NCBI RefSeq assembly: GCF_034702125.1
Contig: NC_085873.1
Location: forward strand, 42,105,224 to 42,169,223
Length of the DNA: 64,000 bases
Direction of reading: 5' to 3'
DNA from: Engraulis encrasicolus
Lineage: Eukaryota > Chordata > Actinopteri > Clupeiformes > Engraulidae
The notes beneath the pieces are model-generated. The model was given only the letters and a program-made list of their open reading frames with translations, was not told the origin of the DNA and did no database searches. Positions 1 to 11,194 of this stretch are shown here, piece after piece (the stretch's first letter is position 1; every line of letters begins with the position of its first letter). The position numbers and the translations under genes are program-made.

Positions 1-314
1 GCTAACTGCTAAGAACTACGCGAGAACAACTCGAGAAATGCATCCCAGCCATGAGTTAGGTGGTTGCAAATGTAACTTGTAACATGTATTCCCCACTCTT
101 TGTTTCATAACCTAGCCAAGACCTAACTGCTTGCACAGTCATACCAATAACCCTTCCCAGTGTCCACCTGCTACCTGTGATAACTTACACCCACAGTCCA
201 CTCCAAGCTGTTTGCCCTCATAGCATCTTTTTGGCTGCAAACACACGAGCTGAGAGGCCTCATTATCTGGTGTTCCAGCCGCAATTGAGGCCTGCCTGAG
301 CGAAGACCATTATG

Positions 315-460
315 CCCACTGCCAGGGCTGGACTGGCCATCTGGCACACCGGGCATTTCCCGGTGGGCCCTGCACCCTTTTTTAATTAGGGGGGGGGGGT
401 GTCCTTTAAGCCAAAAGTGCCCAGGCCCTATTTCTCCACCAGTCCAGCCCTGTCCACTGT
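315..460 (+). mobile_element. hAT-like miniature element, family A copy 1 (internally deleted)
   Basis: The element occupies 323-452. It opens with CAGGGCTGGACTGG and closes with the inverse CCAGTCCAGCCCTG. The flanks 315-322 (cccactgc) and 453-460 (tccactgt) match at 6 of 8 positions, fitting an old 8-bp hAT-type TSD. Related copies lie at 23.9, 26.8, 49.2 and 62.7 kb. This copy is about 130 bp against about 225 bp for the others because the central hairpin is missing, replaced by a T run and a G run. No coding capacity. Confidence 0.8.
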
Positions 461-836
461 TTTGGGGAGACCGCAAGCTTATTAGCTCAGGCCTTCAGTA
501 GTGATCTGCTGTCAACACACACAGCCTTTGTTGAGACTGACTCAATGCTGAAATACTGTAAAAATCTTCACTGTTAGGAAGAATCTCAATGGCCATTATG
601 TGGGTACCTTGGATAGCTAGCACATTACTCAGTCAGCCTAACAACACAGTGGGAGGCTGGGAGCACAATGTGTCTGCGTTGTCTAATGTTGTAGTGGTCA
701 TTGGTCAGGGCTAGCAAGAGCAATATTGGTTGGTGTAATTTCGTTGTTATCCCAGATGGAGGTATTTAGCCCCGAGGTTGCCCAGAAGAGGGCCTCTGCA
801 GTTTGTTTGCCTCAAATTATTCTGGATAAGAGCATC
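461..836. other. No recognisable feature
   Basis: Ordinary AT/GC-mixed sequence with no repeat shared with the rest of the window, no RNA gene and no convincing exon. Bases 1-314 are likewise featureless. Confidence 0.5.
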
Positions 837-1183
837 AGCTAGGTCAGTGGTTCTTAACCTTTTTTTCTTGAAGCACCCCTAACCAGTGCCTAAGACAAGC
901 CGCGCACCCCCAACCCAAGCGTCTACATGTGTATACGCACTAAAAAATTATTTGAGTGATTAATTAGAATGATTCTAGCTTTAGACATTAATCAATACTT
1001 GAATGACTTTACATGGGGACCAAACCATGTTTTAATTTGGTCTTGATTTGGCCTAATTATAATGTTTGGAAGCAGAATTTTGGTCACAACCTCAACACAA
1101 ACAAAATTCCGCGCACCCCCTGAAATCTCTGGCGCACCCCCAAGGGGTGCCCGCACCCCAGGTTAAGAACCACTGTGCTAGGT
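837..1183. mobile_element. hAT-like MITE with CAGTGGTTCTTAACCT ends
   Basis: The element runs 845-1175, from CAGTGGTTCTTAACCT to AGGTTAAGAACCACTG, a 16-bp inverted pair. The flanks agctaggt (837-844) and tgctaggt (1176-1183) match at 7 of 8 bases, as expected for a hAT-type TSD. The interior carries repeated GCGCACCCC motifs near both ends and is non-coding. The ends resemble the hAT-like elements at 11.2, 13.2, 28.6 and 33.0 kb but the interiors differ. Confidence 0.87.
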
Positions 1184-1203
1184 GACATGAGATAAAACAT
1201 CTG

Positions 1204-1528
1204 TTAAAGCGATACTGTCCCATTTTTAAGCTTATTTTACACCTCCCCCTGAGTTAAATAACCGTTCTCCTATGCTTTCAACCGTTCTCTGGGTATGGCA
1301 GAGCAAATTTTACCTCCAAGCTAGCAGTTAACATTGAGTCCTATGAGACCAGTTAGCCACCAGCTGGTCTCATAGGACTCAATGTTAACTGCTAGCTTGG
1401 AGATAAAATTTGCACTGCCATACCCAGAGAACGGTTGAATGTACAGGAGAACGGTAAAAGCCTATTATGTAACTCAAGGGGAGGTGTAAAATAAGCTTAT
1501 TTCCAAAAATGGGACAGTATCACTTTAA
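1204..1528. mobile_element. TTAA-flanked foldback MITE, family G copy 1
   Basis: TTAA at 1204-1207 and 1525-1528 flanks a 317-bp element whose ends are inverted (AGCGATACTGTCCC / GGGACAGTATCACT). Almost the whole element is a palindrome: the arm containing the AAGCTAGCAGTTAACATTGAG region recurs in reverse around a centre near 1360. TTAA duplication is the hallmark of piggyBac and Kolobok transposons, so this is probably a non-autonomous derivative of one of them. A second copy is at 38875-39197. Confidence 0.85.
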
Positions 1529-3276
1529 GATACCGGTAGATTTATTTAGTGGTCATACCCACTAAAACATCCCACTGTCAGCATATGCATCTTAAATCAG
1601 TGTCTTCAGTTGTGTCAAGAATTTTTTCCAGTAGTCAGTCACAGTCTATAATGTGAAACTCAGTGCAGTTGTGCCTAACCTGATTCTTTATGGGAAAAAT
1701 GAGATGACTTGTACAGGACATCCAATTGAGGAAGTAACTGGTCTGGATATGAGTCACGTGGGCCAAAATCGGATAATAATAATAATGTATATCTTTAATA
1801 ACCTATATGCAGTACTGTACATGATAAATATTTGCTGACCTAAAGAAGAAAAACGTGGAGAAAAGTAATAGTTTGGAGGCAAGTCTATAGATTTTTTTTC
1901 TCTGTGTGGTTCTGGGACATAAGTTGATTTGTTTCCCACTGAATGACACCCCTTCTGTCTTCTTTGGACACGGATTGGAACATTCATTCACAAGAGAGCT
2001 TGGCCAGAATTATCTGGAAGTCTGGTGTTTTGTTTAAACAATGACTATTGTTCTGTGCAAGTTGGAAGGACAATGTGTTTACGAATTGCTTATTGTTTAG
2101 CTGTGTTTTTTTTTCTTTGTTCTGGGCGAATGGGGTTTTCTCTTTGTGTTTGAAGGTCTATATCTACAGGTATACTCTGCATGTGAAAGGAATCGAAAGG
2201 AAAGGAAATCGAAAGGAATCGAATCAGTTGAGTGAAGCAAACCAACTGATTGGAAATAAGGCATTTCAAGAAGAGGCGCATTGCCATTTTCACCATTATA
2301 CTCTCAGTATTCTCTCAAAATTCAGGAAAGTGCAATTATAATTAAAACTTGGCCTTCAAAAACATTATGTAGCTATTTTCTACTATAGAAAATCAAAGGA
2401 TAATTTCACTGGCATGTGTAATCATATCATGATGACATTATCAGTACTTTTGATATTACTTGTGTGTGACAGCATTGCCTAATGTACATGGCAGTGTTAT
2501 GCTGTTGAATGAGAATGTGAATGAATGTAATTGAATGTTCATTTTTGATCGCTTCATGAGAACAATAACAACAATATGCAGTGGATCTGTACTGGGGTGG
2601 GTTCAGGAAAGAAAAGAAAGAAAAAAATGTGCAGGTCTTAAATAACAGAAAGGATGACATTGCAATTGTCTTTATCACAGCCTTGGGTCTTTGTTCTTGA
2701 ACAACGAAGTCGGCCGGATCACAGTAAGGTTGGGAAGTTGAAGTGTTAGCCACTGGAGTGTGAGGCCTCTTTTGATGTAATGGAAGACTGCTGGCTTGAA
2801 AACATGTGTCACAGTGTCTGTTCTCAGTCTCCTGTGCCTTTTCTTCCACTTTCTTCTAGTCCACGGCGAGGAAAGAGTAGAGCAATAAAATACAACTTTC
2901 ATCCAATTGAAATTGCACCTTTATTTATTGTGGTCTGTGAATGGCAGCTTCAAATTGTTGTGGTGATAGAATAAAATATTAGGAGCCAGTCCAAACTTTT
3001 CTTGCAGATTTCAAACAAAGCATTATTCATGGTAAGCAATAAGACGCCAAAGGTTCAAGATGTTTTGTTTGTAGCCAGAACTACAGTGAAACTAGAGACT
3101 GAAGGCCAAAGCTACCAACAAACTGAGTGTCAATTATTGAACTGTAAGAGCAAGAGAAGGCCATAAGTTTTCCTAATTTACCCTCCTCGTAATTTACTCC
3201 TAACAGTAGAGCTCTGAATATTGTAATTCAAGAAAACATGCTGTTATGAACTGTACACACATTCCGCAACCAAGAT
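1529..3276. other. No recognisable gene or shared repeat
   Basis: Mostly AT-rich unique-looking sequence. A short degenerate GGAATCGAAA-type repeat sits at 2188-2225. Open frames here are short and lack domain-like composition. I see no splice-bounded exon. Confidence 0.45.
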
Positions 3277-3611
3277 AAAGGCCTATAGCCTGGCTCTCAC
3301 GCAGACCCTTCGTGCTTCATGCATCTTCGTTAAACTTCGTGAGCTCGCACGAGGGTCTGGAAATCTTAGACGAGCCCGAACGGCATCAGATCTTTCATGG
3401 CCTCTCCAATCAGAATCGCGGGGACAGATCTCGTGGCGGGGTATATACAAGTCAGTGGTTGAAGTAGTAGAGATTCAAAAAAAGCCACGTGAATTCTCCA
3501 ATCAGGTTCGAGCTGTTTTGAACACACCCACACCTTTCCAGAGCTAAGCGATTGTCAATGTTCCAGATGGTTGGTAACAACCATTGCGTGAGAACCAGGT
3601 TAATAGGCCTA
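3277..3611. mobile_element. TAGCCTGG-ended element with 9-bp TSD
   Basis: The element spans 3286-3602. It starts TAGCCTGGCTCTCACGCA and ends TGCGTGAGAACCAGGTTA, an inverted pair. The flanks aaaggccta (3277-3285) and ataggccta (3603-3611) match at 8 of 9 bases. The TAGCCT end and a TSD near 9 bp link it to the longer elements at 6151-7045 and 20904-21290, although the interiors differ. A 9-bp TSD argues against hAT (8) and Harbinger (3); the superfamily is unresolved. Non-coding. Confidence 0.7.
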
Positions 3612-4293
3612 TTCTTTGTTGTTCATTCTAAAGCAGCCCAGTACAGAAGTAGGCCTGTGTGTCATTTCTGGCCGTAGGCAGTGTATCTCTCACTGAGCAG
3701 CTTGTTCAAATGTTAAAATTGAAATAACTGATAATATTCTGTATGTCCGCCTCAGCTTTGCTCTAGGCCAGTGAATGTATGGATGCACATTTTCCATGAC
3801 GTCGCAACAGAGTACATTCTTTGTTTGTCTTAATTATTCATCAATGGTACATTACGTGGCTTACCTGACAATTTTTTGTTGCTGCGGGAAATTTCTGTTG
3901 CTAAATGCAAAAATGCTCTGCTGTGGCCTGACCAGAAACATCCCTAGCCTGTCAGTAAAGTGACATTTGTGCCACTTACTGTATGTTTGCCAAGAACAGT
4001 GAAACAAGCAAGGGAAATGGCGAAATTGTGCCCAGACCAAAACCACTCCTAAGTCTCACAGGGTGTTGTTGTGGAGCACATGTTAACATGCAAAGTCGTG
4101 ATACACAAACGCGATAGACGGTTCAAGATGGCATGCTATCTTAACGCTTTGGTATGACACCATGCTTTGAAACCAGAACGCCCTTGAGTGTAGTTTGGAG
4201 AAACACTGTCAGATGCCATAAGTCAGGTTACAAGTGCACACCATCTTTGTAAACATAGCCACACACCCTTGACGAGTGTCGAGTGTTCACCTG
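3612..4293. other. No recognisable feature
   Basis: AT-rich sequence without shared repeats, RNA genes or convincing coding potential. Confidence 0.45.
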
Positions 4294-4562
4294 GTTATAG
4301 ATAAATTCCCATTCAAGTGTAAAGAAATCCAGCACACTGTCCATTCCACCAAATAACTTTAATACAACGTTTCGGTCATCCGACCTTCTTTTACCTGAAG
4401 AAGGTCGGATGACTGAAACGTTGTATTAAAGTTTGTTGGTGGAATGGACAGTGTGCGGGATTTCTTTACACTTGAATGACAACCCCACTGGGATAATATC
4501 CTACGCACCTGCCCAACTGCAGAGGTGTGCAAAAGCGTCCTTGTTGAACTGTTAGTAAATTC
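4294..4562 (+). mobile_element. Inverted-dimer element with hammerhead-like core (copy 1)
   Basis: A near-perfect palindrome covers about 4310-4482, and the right arm continues to about 4549. The right arm starts with CTGAAGA (4395), then GGTC-GGAT-GACT, then GAAAC (ending 4419). This resembles a hammerhead core CTGATGA / stem II / GAAAC with one core change. Past the palindrome, ACGCACCTGCC (4503) and GAGGTGTGC match the long arm of the 36.9-kb copy, so one arm is full length and the other truncated. The flanks gttatagataaattc (4294-4308) and gttagtaaattc (4551-4562) may be a TSD with a small indel. Confidence 0.65.
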
Positions 4563-5106
4563 ACACCACTCCTACCACCCTTGCCATAGGACTCTCAGAG
4601 TTTCAGAGCCACCACAGAAGGCTGTTTACTGTATGTGTGTGTGCCTCTGCGTGCATCCCTGCAGTGGTCTGATAGGACTGGGTGCAGTGTTGGCACATCA
4701 ATAAATCCTCCTGGAGAAATGTGCATGGGGTCATTTAGTAGGTGCAATCTATCTACAGCAGATTCAAAAAAAGTCTGGCCTTGGTGCCCACATCATTCCG
4801 AACCCATTTTATAGAAATCATCCAACTATAACACTGTCTTCAAAAAGGCAATCTTATATCTTTTGTCTCTTGACCCTAACGATAAATTCAAGAGTACTTG
4901 GAAAAATAGTCTCCCACTTGTTTAAAAAAAAATAATTCATCGGATTTGCACAGGTGAGATTTGCTCTTATTCAGTGAAACATATGCTATAGGATATTGTG
5001 ACGTCAAGGGTAAGCCAGCTTTGGCATTTGACCCTGCTCATATTCTGTAGTGTCTCTGCAGAATTAATGCGTCAATGTCCTCCCCAACAACTAGAGAACT
5101 CATTGA
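4563..5106. other. No recognisable feature
   Basis: Unremarkable sequence leading into a GA microsatellite. No repeat shared with the rest of the window was noticed. Confidence 0.45.
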
Positions 5107-5110
5107 GAGG

Positions 5111-5194
<84 letters not shown>
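5107..5194 (+). repeat. (GA)n microsatellite
   Basis: About 85 bp of almost uninterrupted GA after a GAGG-rich lead-in. Open frames across it (Arg-Glu or Leu-Ser runs) are translation artefacts. Confidence 0.97.
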
Positions 5195-5195
<1 letters not shown>

Positions 5196-6141
5196 GATAG
5201 GGGGAGAAGAGAGAATGCAAGGTGACAGAAAATAAGCTGAGAGACAGAGCAAGAGATTGGAAAAGGGGAAGGTGGTGGGGTGGAGAATATGTACCAGAGA
5301 GAGTAGAGAGAGAGAGGTTCCATTGGCCCATTGTTTCGGGGTTCTATTATTGGGGGGGAAATCCCCCTTTAGGCAGACCTAGACACGGCCCTTTAGGCAG
5401 ACCGGAACCTGGTCATGTTAGGTGCCCATAGAAACCTATTATGTTGGCATATCTCTATACTTAAAGAATCTCTGATATGTACCCTGTGCTTATTTAGATA
5501 AGATTGGTTAGATTTTTGTTAGATTGACGGAGGGCACAAGAATGAACTATGCTCACCTTGGCCAATGTTAATCTCTTCTCCTCCTCCTCTGCTCAAAGGA
5601 CACCTAAAGTGCTTTGTCTTTTTTCTGTACCTCCATGTCTGTATATACCTTGCTGATACGGTGGTTCATTACTCTGTCATACTCTGGGTGTGTGCGTCTG
5701 TGTGTTCAGTATATGTGCTAAGCAGCAAGTTATGATGGCAGTCTGACCCTTCCCAGTGAGTTGACATCCATTGAGTGAGACTTGAACTGCCGTCATCCTA
5801 ACATTTGGTTTCATTTTTAATGCACTATCGATCCAGGACTTAGGAGTGTTTAGATTGCAGTCTCAATTAGATTTAGGTGTCAATAAAATACCTTTTTTTC
5901 TAAGACAGCGTCTGTCTTCTTGGCTGATCGTTTGTGAGATGAAATTGTATAGAATGCATGTTGTCACAGTGTGCTCAACTACTAATTTTCAATTCCCAGA
6001 GTAAGTCATTTACTGAAGGTTAACCAACTCAACGAGAGAATTTCACCCCTTTACTTCAATTGAGCTGAGAGATTCTGCAGTACATTAACAATTAGCCTCT
6101 TTCATGTGACATCAGATACCTTCAAATCAATACATGGAAGC
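5195..6141. other. No recognisable gene
   Basis: A degenerate GA-rich tail lies at 5195-5320. A short doubled motif CCCTTTAGGCAGACC occurs at about 5363 and 5390. The rest is unique-looking AT-rich DNA with no exon signal that I can support. Confidence 0.45.
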
Positions 6142-7054
6142 AGGAGAAGTTAGCCTGGTCCTGACCATCTCATAATACTACCATTTCATTTCATATTCAT
6201 GGTCTGGGGGTTGTTTAATCAGCAGGAAGCGGGAAGTTTGTACACAGCTCTGATTTGAAATGATTGGACAGCTCTCACCCAATCGCCGACAGTTCAACAA
6301 CAACATAGGGCAGCAGTTTATGTCATCAGGCACATACAACTTGGATTTTTGTCGATCAATGTAGACAAAGCATGTGAGTGAGAACTTGTTGTCACAATGT
6401 GGGTGGTATTAAATCAGCGCATTTAAAGTCGGCCACAAATATGAACGAGACGATGAGCTCACACCAGTTTGCTCTACTAACACACCACATGTGAGGAGTG
6501 GGGGAACAGGCAGTGAGGAGGAGCTGAAGTGGGGACCTGCGCAAACTTGTGTAGAGGTGTGAGACAAGAGTCATATACACACGTGAGTGAATTGTTGACC
6601 AACCAGTTCATGGGCGCATGACCTCGGAGGCGATCTGCAGGCGAGCGTTGAAGGGGATAAGCAACTGCAGAGGTTGCAAGATCTGACTGCAGTCGCATTC
6701 ATTCCGTGATAGTTTGACACCATGTGACATGTCACCTCGTCGACGCAACATCACAGAAATTCTGAAGTTTGACAGGAAATCTAACCGTCATGCAACTTTT
6801 TGAGCCAGAATGCATTGCTGTCTAAATGCGGATGTAGCCGTTTGCGCAATCTCGATCGCACCTACTGTCACAAATGTCCTCTCCCCCTTTCGCCCCCACC
6901 AACCTGTCTCTTTGCTTATTGGCTGTTTTCTGGGGAGGGTTGGCCGGCCAGATCCTACCCCTCAACATCGCTCCACAGAAAACAGTAACCAGACTAAGAA
7001 CGGACCTATCTTTTGGCATAAGGACATAGGATGGCGTGCAAGGCTAGGAGAAGT
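6142..7054. mobile_element. TAGCCTGGTCCTGACC element, long copy
   Basis: The element spans about 6151-7045 and begins TAGCCTGGTCCTGACCAT. The direct repeat aggagaagt flanks it perfectly (6142-6150 and 7046-7054). The first ~180 bp and the last ~250 bp align with 20904-21290. About 450 bp in the middle (6340-6790) is absent from that copy, so either this is the longer parent form or it carries an insertion. Open frames inside (around 6800-7178) look non-protein-like. Superfamily unresolved; TSD length is 8-10 bp. Confidence 0.75.
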
Positions 7055-7560
7055 AGCATCTGGTGGCATAGACATAAACTTACACCACACTGTTTTCTAT
7101 GGAAACCGGTACGGTAGTCATTTTTCCTGCTTCATTTCCTGCTTCGTTGTCATGTCAGTCCCTGCAATGTTAAAATAAAAAGAAAACAACAAGAAAGAAG
7201 AAAAATTGAGTGCGATCCATTTCCTACTCCTGCTTCGTTTCCAAAATGAAACTTGTATAACATCACAGTTAAAAAGGTTAATAAAAAATCGTTTTCAGGT
7301 GGGATGTGTTTTTGCCATGGTGGTACTGTAGATTGCTATATCAAATTTCATAAGCCACAATATTTAGTTATCAGTCTACAGTCGGACACATGACAAAAGC
7401 TCCACTCTCCATACTAAGTCTGCAAAACTTTCTTTCTAGGGCTCTTGCTCCTGGCGGCCTCCCTGTTTGATTGAAAGGGCCGCTGCACTATGACTGGCCC
7501 CATAACTCTTTAAGGGTCATGAGTCGAGGTGTTTGCCAAGAGGTGCTGTAGCGTGATCCT
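7055..7560. other. No recognisable feature
   Basis: AT-rich sequence with no shared repeat, RNA gene or exon that I can support. Confidence 0.45.
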
Positions 7561-7960
7561 CAAGAGGTTTATGTCTCCCGGATTGTTCTCAGGGTCCCCC
7601 ATACTCATTGCTCTGTCTTTCTTGTCTCTCTTTCTTTCGCTGAGTCTTTTTACGGTCCTCTTTCTCTCCCTATCTTGTCTATTTTCGTGGCTTTCTGTTC
7701 TCCTGTCTCTTCCTTGCTTCCATCCTTCTTGCTGGTTCATTTCTATTGATCTGTCCATCCATGACTGCCCCTGTTTGTCTTATTCCATGTCTCTGTTCTG
7801 TTTCTGCCCCCCTCTCTCTCTCTCCCTCCCTCTCTCTCTGTCTCTCTCTCTCTCTCTCTCTCCCTCCCTCTCTCTCTGTCTCTCTCTCCACTTCTGACCG
7901 TCTGTCCTCCTGTCTTTCCCTTGCTTTCATCCTTTAGTTCATTTCTATTGATCTGTCCAT
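7561..7960 (+). repeat. Pyrimidine-rich low-complexity tract
   Basis: CTCT, CCCT and TGTC runs, densest at 7808-7888. A roughly 25-bp phrase ending TCATTTCTATTGATCTGTCC occurs near 7735 and again near 7937, showing local duplication. Long open frames here are low-complexity artefacts. Confidence 0.9.
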
Positions 7961-8145
7961 CCATGATTTCCCCTGTATGTCTTATCCTATGTCACTGTTC
8001 TGTCTCCCCCCCCCCTCCTTGCCCTCATCCTTCTGCCCTGTCTTCACCTGTCCCTGTCAGCGAATCAAAAGTTAAACTTTGATACTTTTCAACTTGGATA
8101 TACTTTGCGTCTTATGTCTTCTCTTTTGTTCTAGTTTTTCCATCT

Positions 8146-8173
8146 CTCTCCCCCCCCCCCCCCCCCCCCCTCC

Positions 8174-8214
<41 letters not shown>

Positions 8215-8226
8215 CGCCTCTCTCTC
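8146..8226 (+). repeat. Poly-C tract followed by (CT)n
   Basis: About 35 consecutive C residues with one T interruption (roughly 8150-8184) run directly into (CT)n to about 8210. The complementary strand is a long G run. Confidence 0.95.
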
Positions 8227-8395
8227 ATTACACTGATATTTATGCAGTATAGCACCCTTGGTATTTGGTTTTGGTAGCAGATATCTCCACGGCTGTAGTT
8301 CAGCTGCGGGCATGAACCTGTACCCCGAATATTTCGGAATATTAAAACAGTACTGTATCACAGGAGTAAATCAGTCTAATCATTTCCAACACACA

Positions 8396-8618
<223 letters not shown>

Positions 8619-8840
8619 AGCACACACACACACATACACACAGGATTCTAATGTTTAAAATTTAAATGCATTTCTGTTTAACATAATACAATTAAGATAT
8701 TTTGTTCAACCTCAAAGTATTTGTTTTCACGGTACCAATAGCCCTTTCTAATAAATTCATTTGAATGTATCCATGTCAAGCACTGTACAGTACATAAGAA
8801 ACATATGGAAGAAGCAGCCCTTTAGAAGACAGGTGAACCA

Positions 8841-8952
8841 TACACAGTAAATTATGCAGTGCTCATTTAACACTTAGAGAGTTGATTTGGCATCATTTGA
8901 ACTTAAATGAACTCTTTAAGTGTTGAATTAACACCACAGCATTTACTGTGTA
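8841..8952. mobile_element. TA-flanked mariner-like MITE, copy 1
   Basis: The element is 108 bp (8843-8950) between TA at 8841-8842 and 8951-8952. Its ends are CACAGTAAAT and ATTTACTGTG. It has an internal inverted repeat around ACTCTTTAAGTGTT. A same-length copy in opposite orientation lies at 50072-50179. TA duplication fits the Tc1/mariner group. Confidence 0.82.
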
Positions 8953-9918
8953 GTATTTGCTGACTCAGTGCCACCTCCTGTGCATTTCTGACTGAAAAAG
9001 CTTTTTGTTTTTTTTCAAAAGCATGCAAAAACAGCAATTGGATGTTGTCTTTTCTCCGTCTGAAAATGAATGCAAAGCATGGCTAGAGAGTTTTTCACTC
9101 TTCTCAGAGAGTGCACTTCAACTCGCACTTCAGCCAGAATAATAAAAGCCCACACAATTTAGTTCCCTTCTATTTCCACATCCTTTGTTTTCGCTCTCAA
9201 CTCCTTCTATGTTCCACAGAATGCAACGTTTCCATGACCTGAAGAGACATGGAGGAATTTGCCAAACCCTGTGACGATGCACAAAAAACATACCATACCT
9301 ATTAAAAACAGTGCAACAATGCATGTCCCATCAGGCAGAAATACCACTATGAGCTGCAGTGCTACAGTGACAAAAAAACGGGACTGTGCATAAATGCATG
9401 GAACTGAGTACAGTGTGATATACAGAAATGAACAAACCCAACTCATCGTACTGTATCATCTTTTGTCAAAGCCTTACTATACCTCCACTCTAAAACCCAT
9501 AAGTAATTTCTGTTTCATCAATATAAAACGTTGTGGGGACCTAAGATGGGATAGAGATCTCCCTCTCCTAAAGGCAAAGATACTGTACTGCTACATCCAT
9601 CTCATCCCATTTCTCTTTATTTTAGTGCAAGCAGGGGAGAGAACAGGGCACCGTGCTACTTGTTAATACATGGACTTAGTGCAGGAGAGACTGAAAATGG
9701 CACACCAACCAACCCCAAGCTCCCAACCATAGTAAATTTTCGCACTATTAATTCCACATTTTCAGAGTTGATTTCACACTCTACTAGTTGGTCTTACTCT
9801 CAATGTAGTGCTGAACTAGCACTGTGCACCTCCACTTCCGTGAGCCTATTTCAACTCCGGCGTCCCCAAAGCCCAAGACCTGGTTAGTGACGTCCACCTA
9901 AGACCCAGCTTGCCTTGA
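8953..9918. other. No recognisable gene
   Basis: AT-rich DNA. Several 75-90-codon open frames on both strands overlap each other and lack domain-like composition, so I do not call them. Confidence 0.45.
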
Positions 9919-10345
9919 CAGGAAATGAAAACTTTTTCAGGCCTCCTTCCTGCCCACAGCAAGGCCAGCAATTCAGTGCACTATACCCCACTGCGGCTAA
10001 CCAATCCACACCCTGGGTAATCAGAAATGAAAACTTTCTCAGGCCTCCTGTGTCCTGCCCACAGCAAGACAGGCAATTCAGTGTACTAGACCAGTGTTTC
10101 CCAACCAGGGGTACGTGTACCACTAGGGGTACGCGAGCACACCTCAGGGGGTACTTGAAAAAAATAACAAATATATATAGAGCATGAGTGAGGGGGTACT
10201 CATCAGACAAAATGGCTTAGGGGGTACGCAGGACAAAAAAGGTTGGGAAACACTGTAGTAGACCCCACTGTGGCTAAGCAGTCCACACTCTGGCTAATCA
10301 GAAATGAAAACTTTCTCAGGTCTCCTGCCCAGAGCAAAGCAGCCA
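9919..10345 (+). repeat. Local tandem repeat, about 2.5 units of ~105 bp
   Basis: Units start with AAATGAAAACTTT near 9922, 10025 and 10303. They share TTCTCAGGCCTCC, CCCACAGCAAG and CAATTCAGTG segments and end with CACACYCTGGSTAAT. The second unit is split by a hAT-like insertion (10084-10263); removing it restores the unit. The third unit is partial. Confidence 0.85.
10084..10263. mobile_element. hAT-like MITE, CAGTGTTTCCCAACC ends, copy 1
   Basis: The element spans 10092-10255 with inverted ends CAGTGTTTCCCAACC / GGTTGGGAAACACTG. The flanks tactagac (10084-10091) and tagtagac (10256-10263) match at 7 of 8. It carries GGGGTACGCGAGCAC-type motifs and matches the copy at 28587-28792. It sits in the second unit of a tandem repeat, so its empty site can be read from the neighbouring unit. 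Confidence 0.9.
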
Positions 10346-11009
10346 CTCCTGTGCAGCACCACCTGCCCACCCCAGTAGCTGTCCCCAGAGCCATACAGTG
10401 AACAGAGTCAGGTGATCTCCGCTGTGTCCTAAGGCAGACTTCCTCATTAGCAAAATTAGCTGTTTTAGCTTCTCAAGACTGCTCAGCGTTGCGAATGTTA
10501 GTTCTTAGTAGTGGGCGTAGCACACAGCAAATGCAATGCGATGCAATGCAGGGAATATGACAAGACTTGCTGTTCGTAGTAATAACTTCAGATAAACATC
10601 ACAGGTGCTAAAAGTGTTGTGATTATCACCACCGAGACAGATGATAGTTTACATATTTGTGGTGATTACCCCGCAGTATAGTTTGTTAGTCCTTATTTTT
10701 GGCTGTTAATGTGGTGGTTCTATGTTGAGTCTATGGGAAGACAGCTGCTTTAGGCACTCCCTTATCTTGCTGAAAGGCGGGGTTTTTCAATTTAATTCCT
10801 GGTCCTCCAATCGCGTAACTCTGTTCACTGTATGGCTGTAGCTGTCCAAACCCTGGTCCCTTTCCAATCCACACCCTGGGTGAACAGGGAGCCACTCTGA
10901 AGAGGTGTGGTTGGTGATGAGAAGAATACGAGTTACTCTGAGCTACTCTGAAGAGAGGACTCCATTGCCTGTGTGAGCTTTTGCTGCCTCTGCCATTTAT
11001 TAATGAATG
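10346..11009. other. No recognisable feature
   Basis: Unique-looking sequence between the tandem repeat and the nested element cluster. No exon or RNA gene supportable. Confidence 0.45.
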
Positions 11010-11194
11010 ACTAAATGCAGTGGTGTAGTCTACGTAGAACGCGGGTATACGCAGTATACTCACTTCTAAATTTCAGGGATTTCAGTATACCCACTTAAAA
11101 TTGATTGATCCATTGTTTTGAATAGCACAAATATATACAGTATACCCACTTCAAAAAATGCTCAAATATACAGTATACCCACCATAAAAAAGTA

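Noticed and set aside
1208..1524. Long hairpin as a microRNA precursor
   Set aside because: The palindrome is bounded by TTAA and repeated at 38875-39197, so a foldback transposon explains it.
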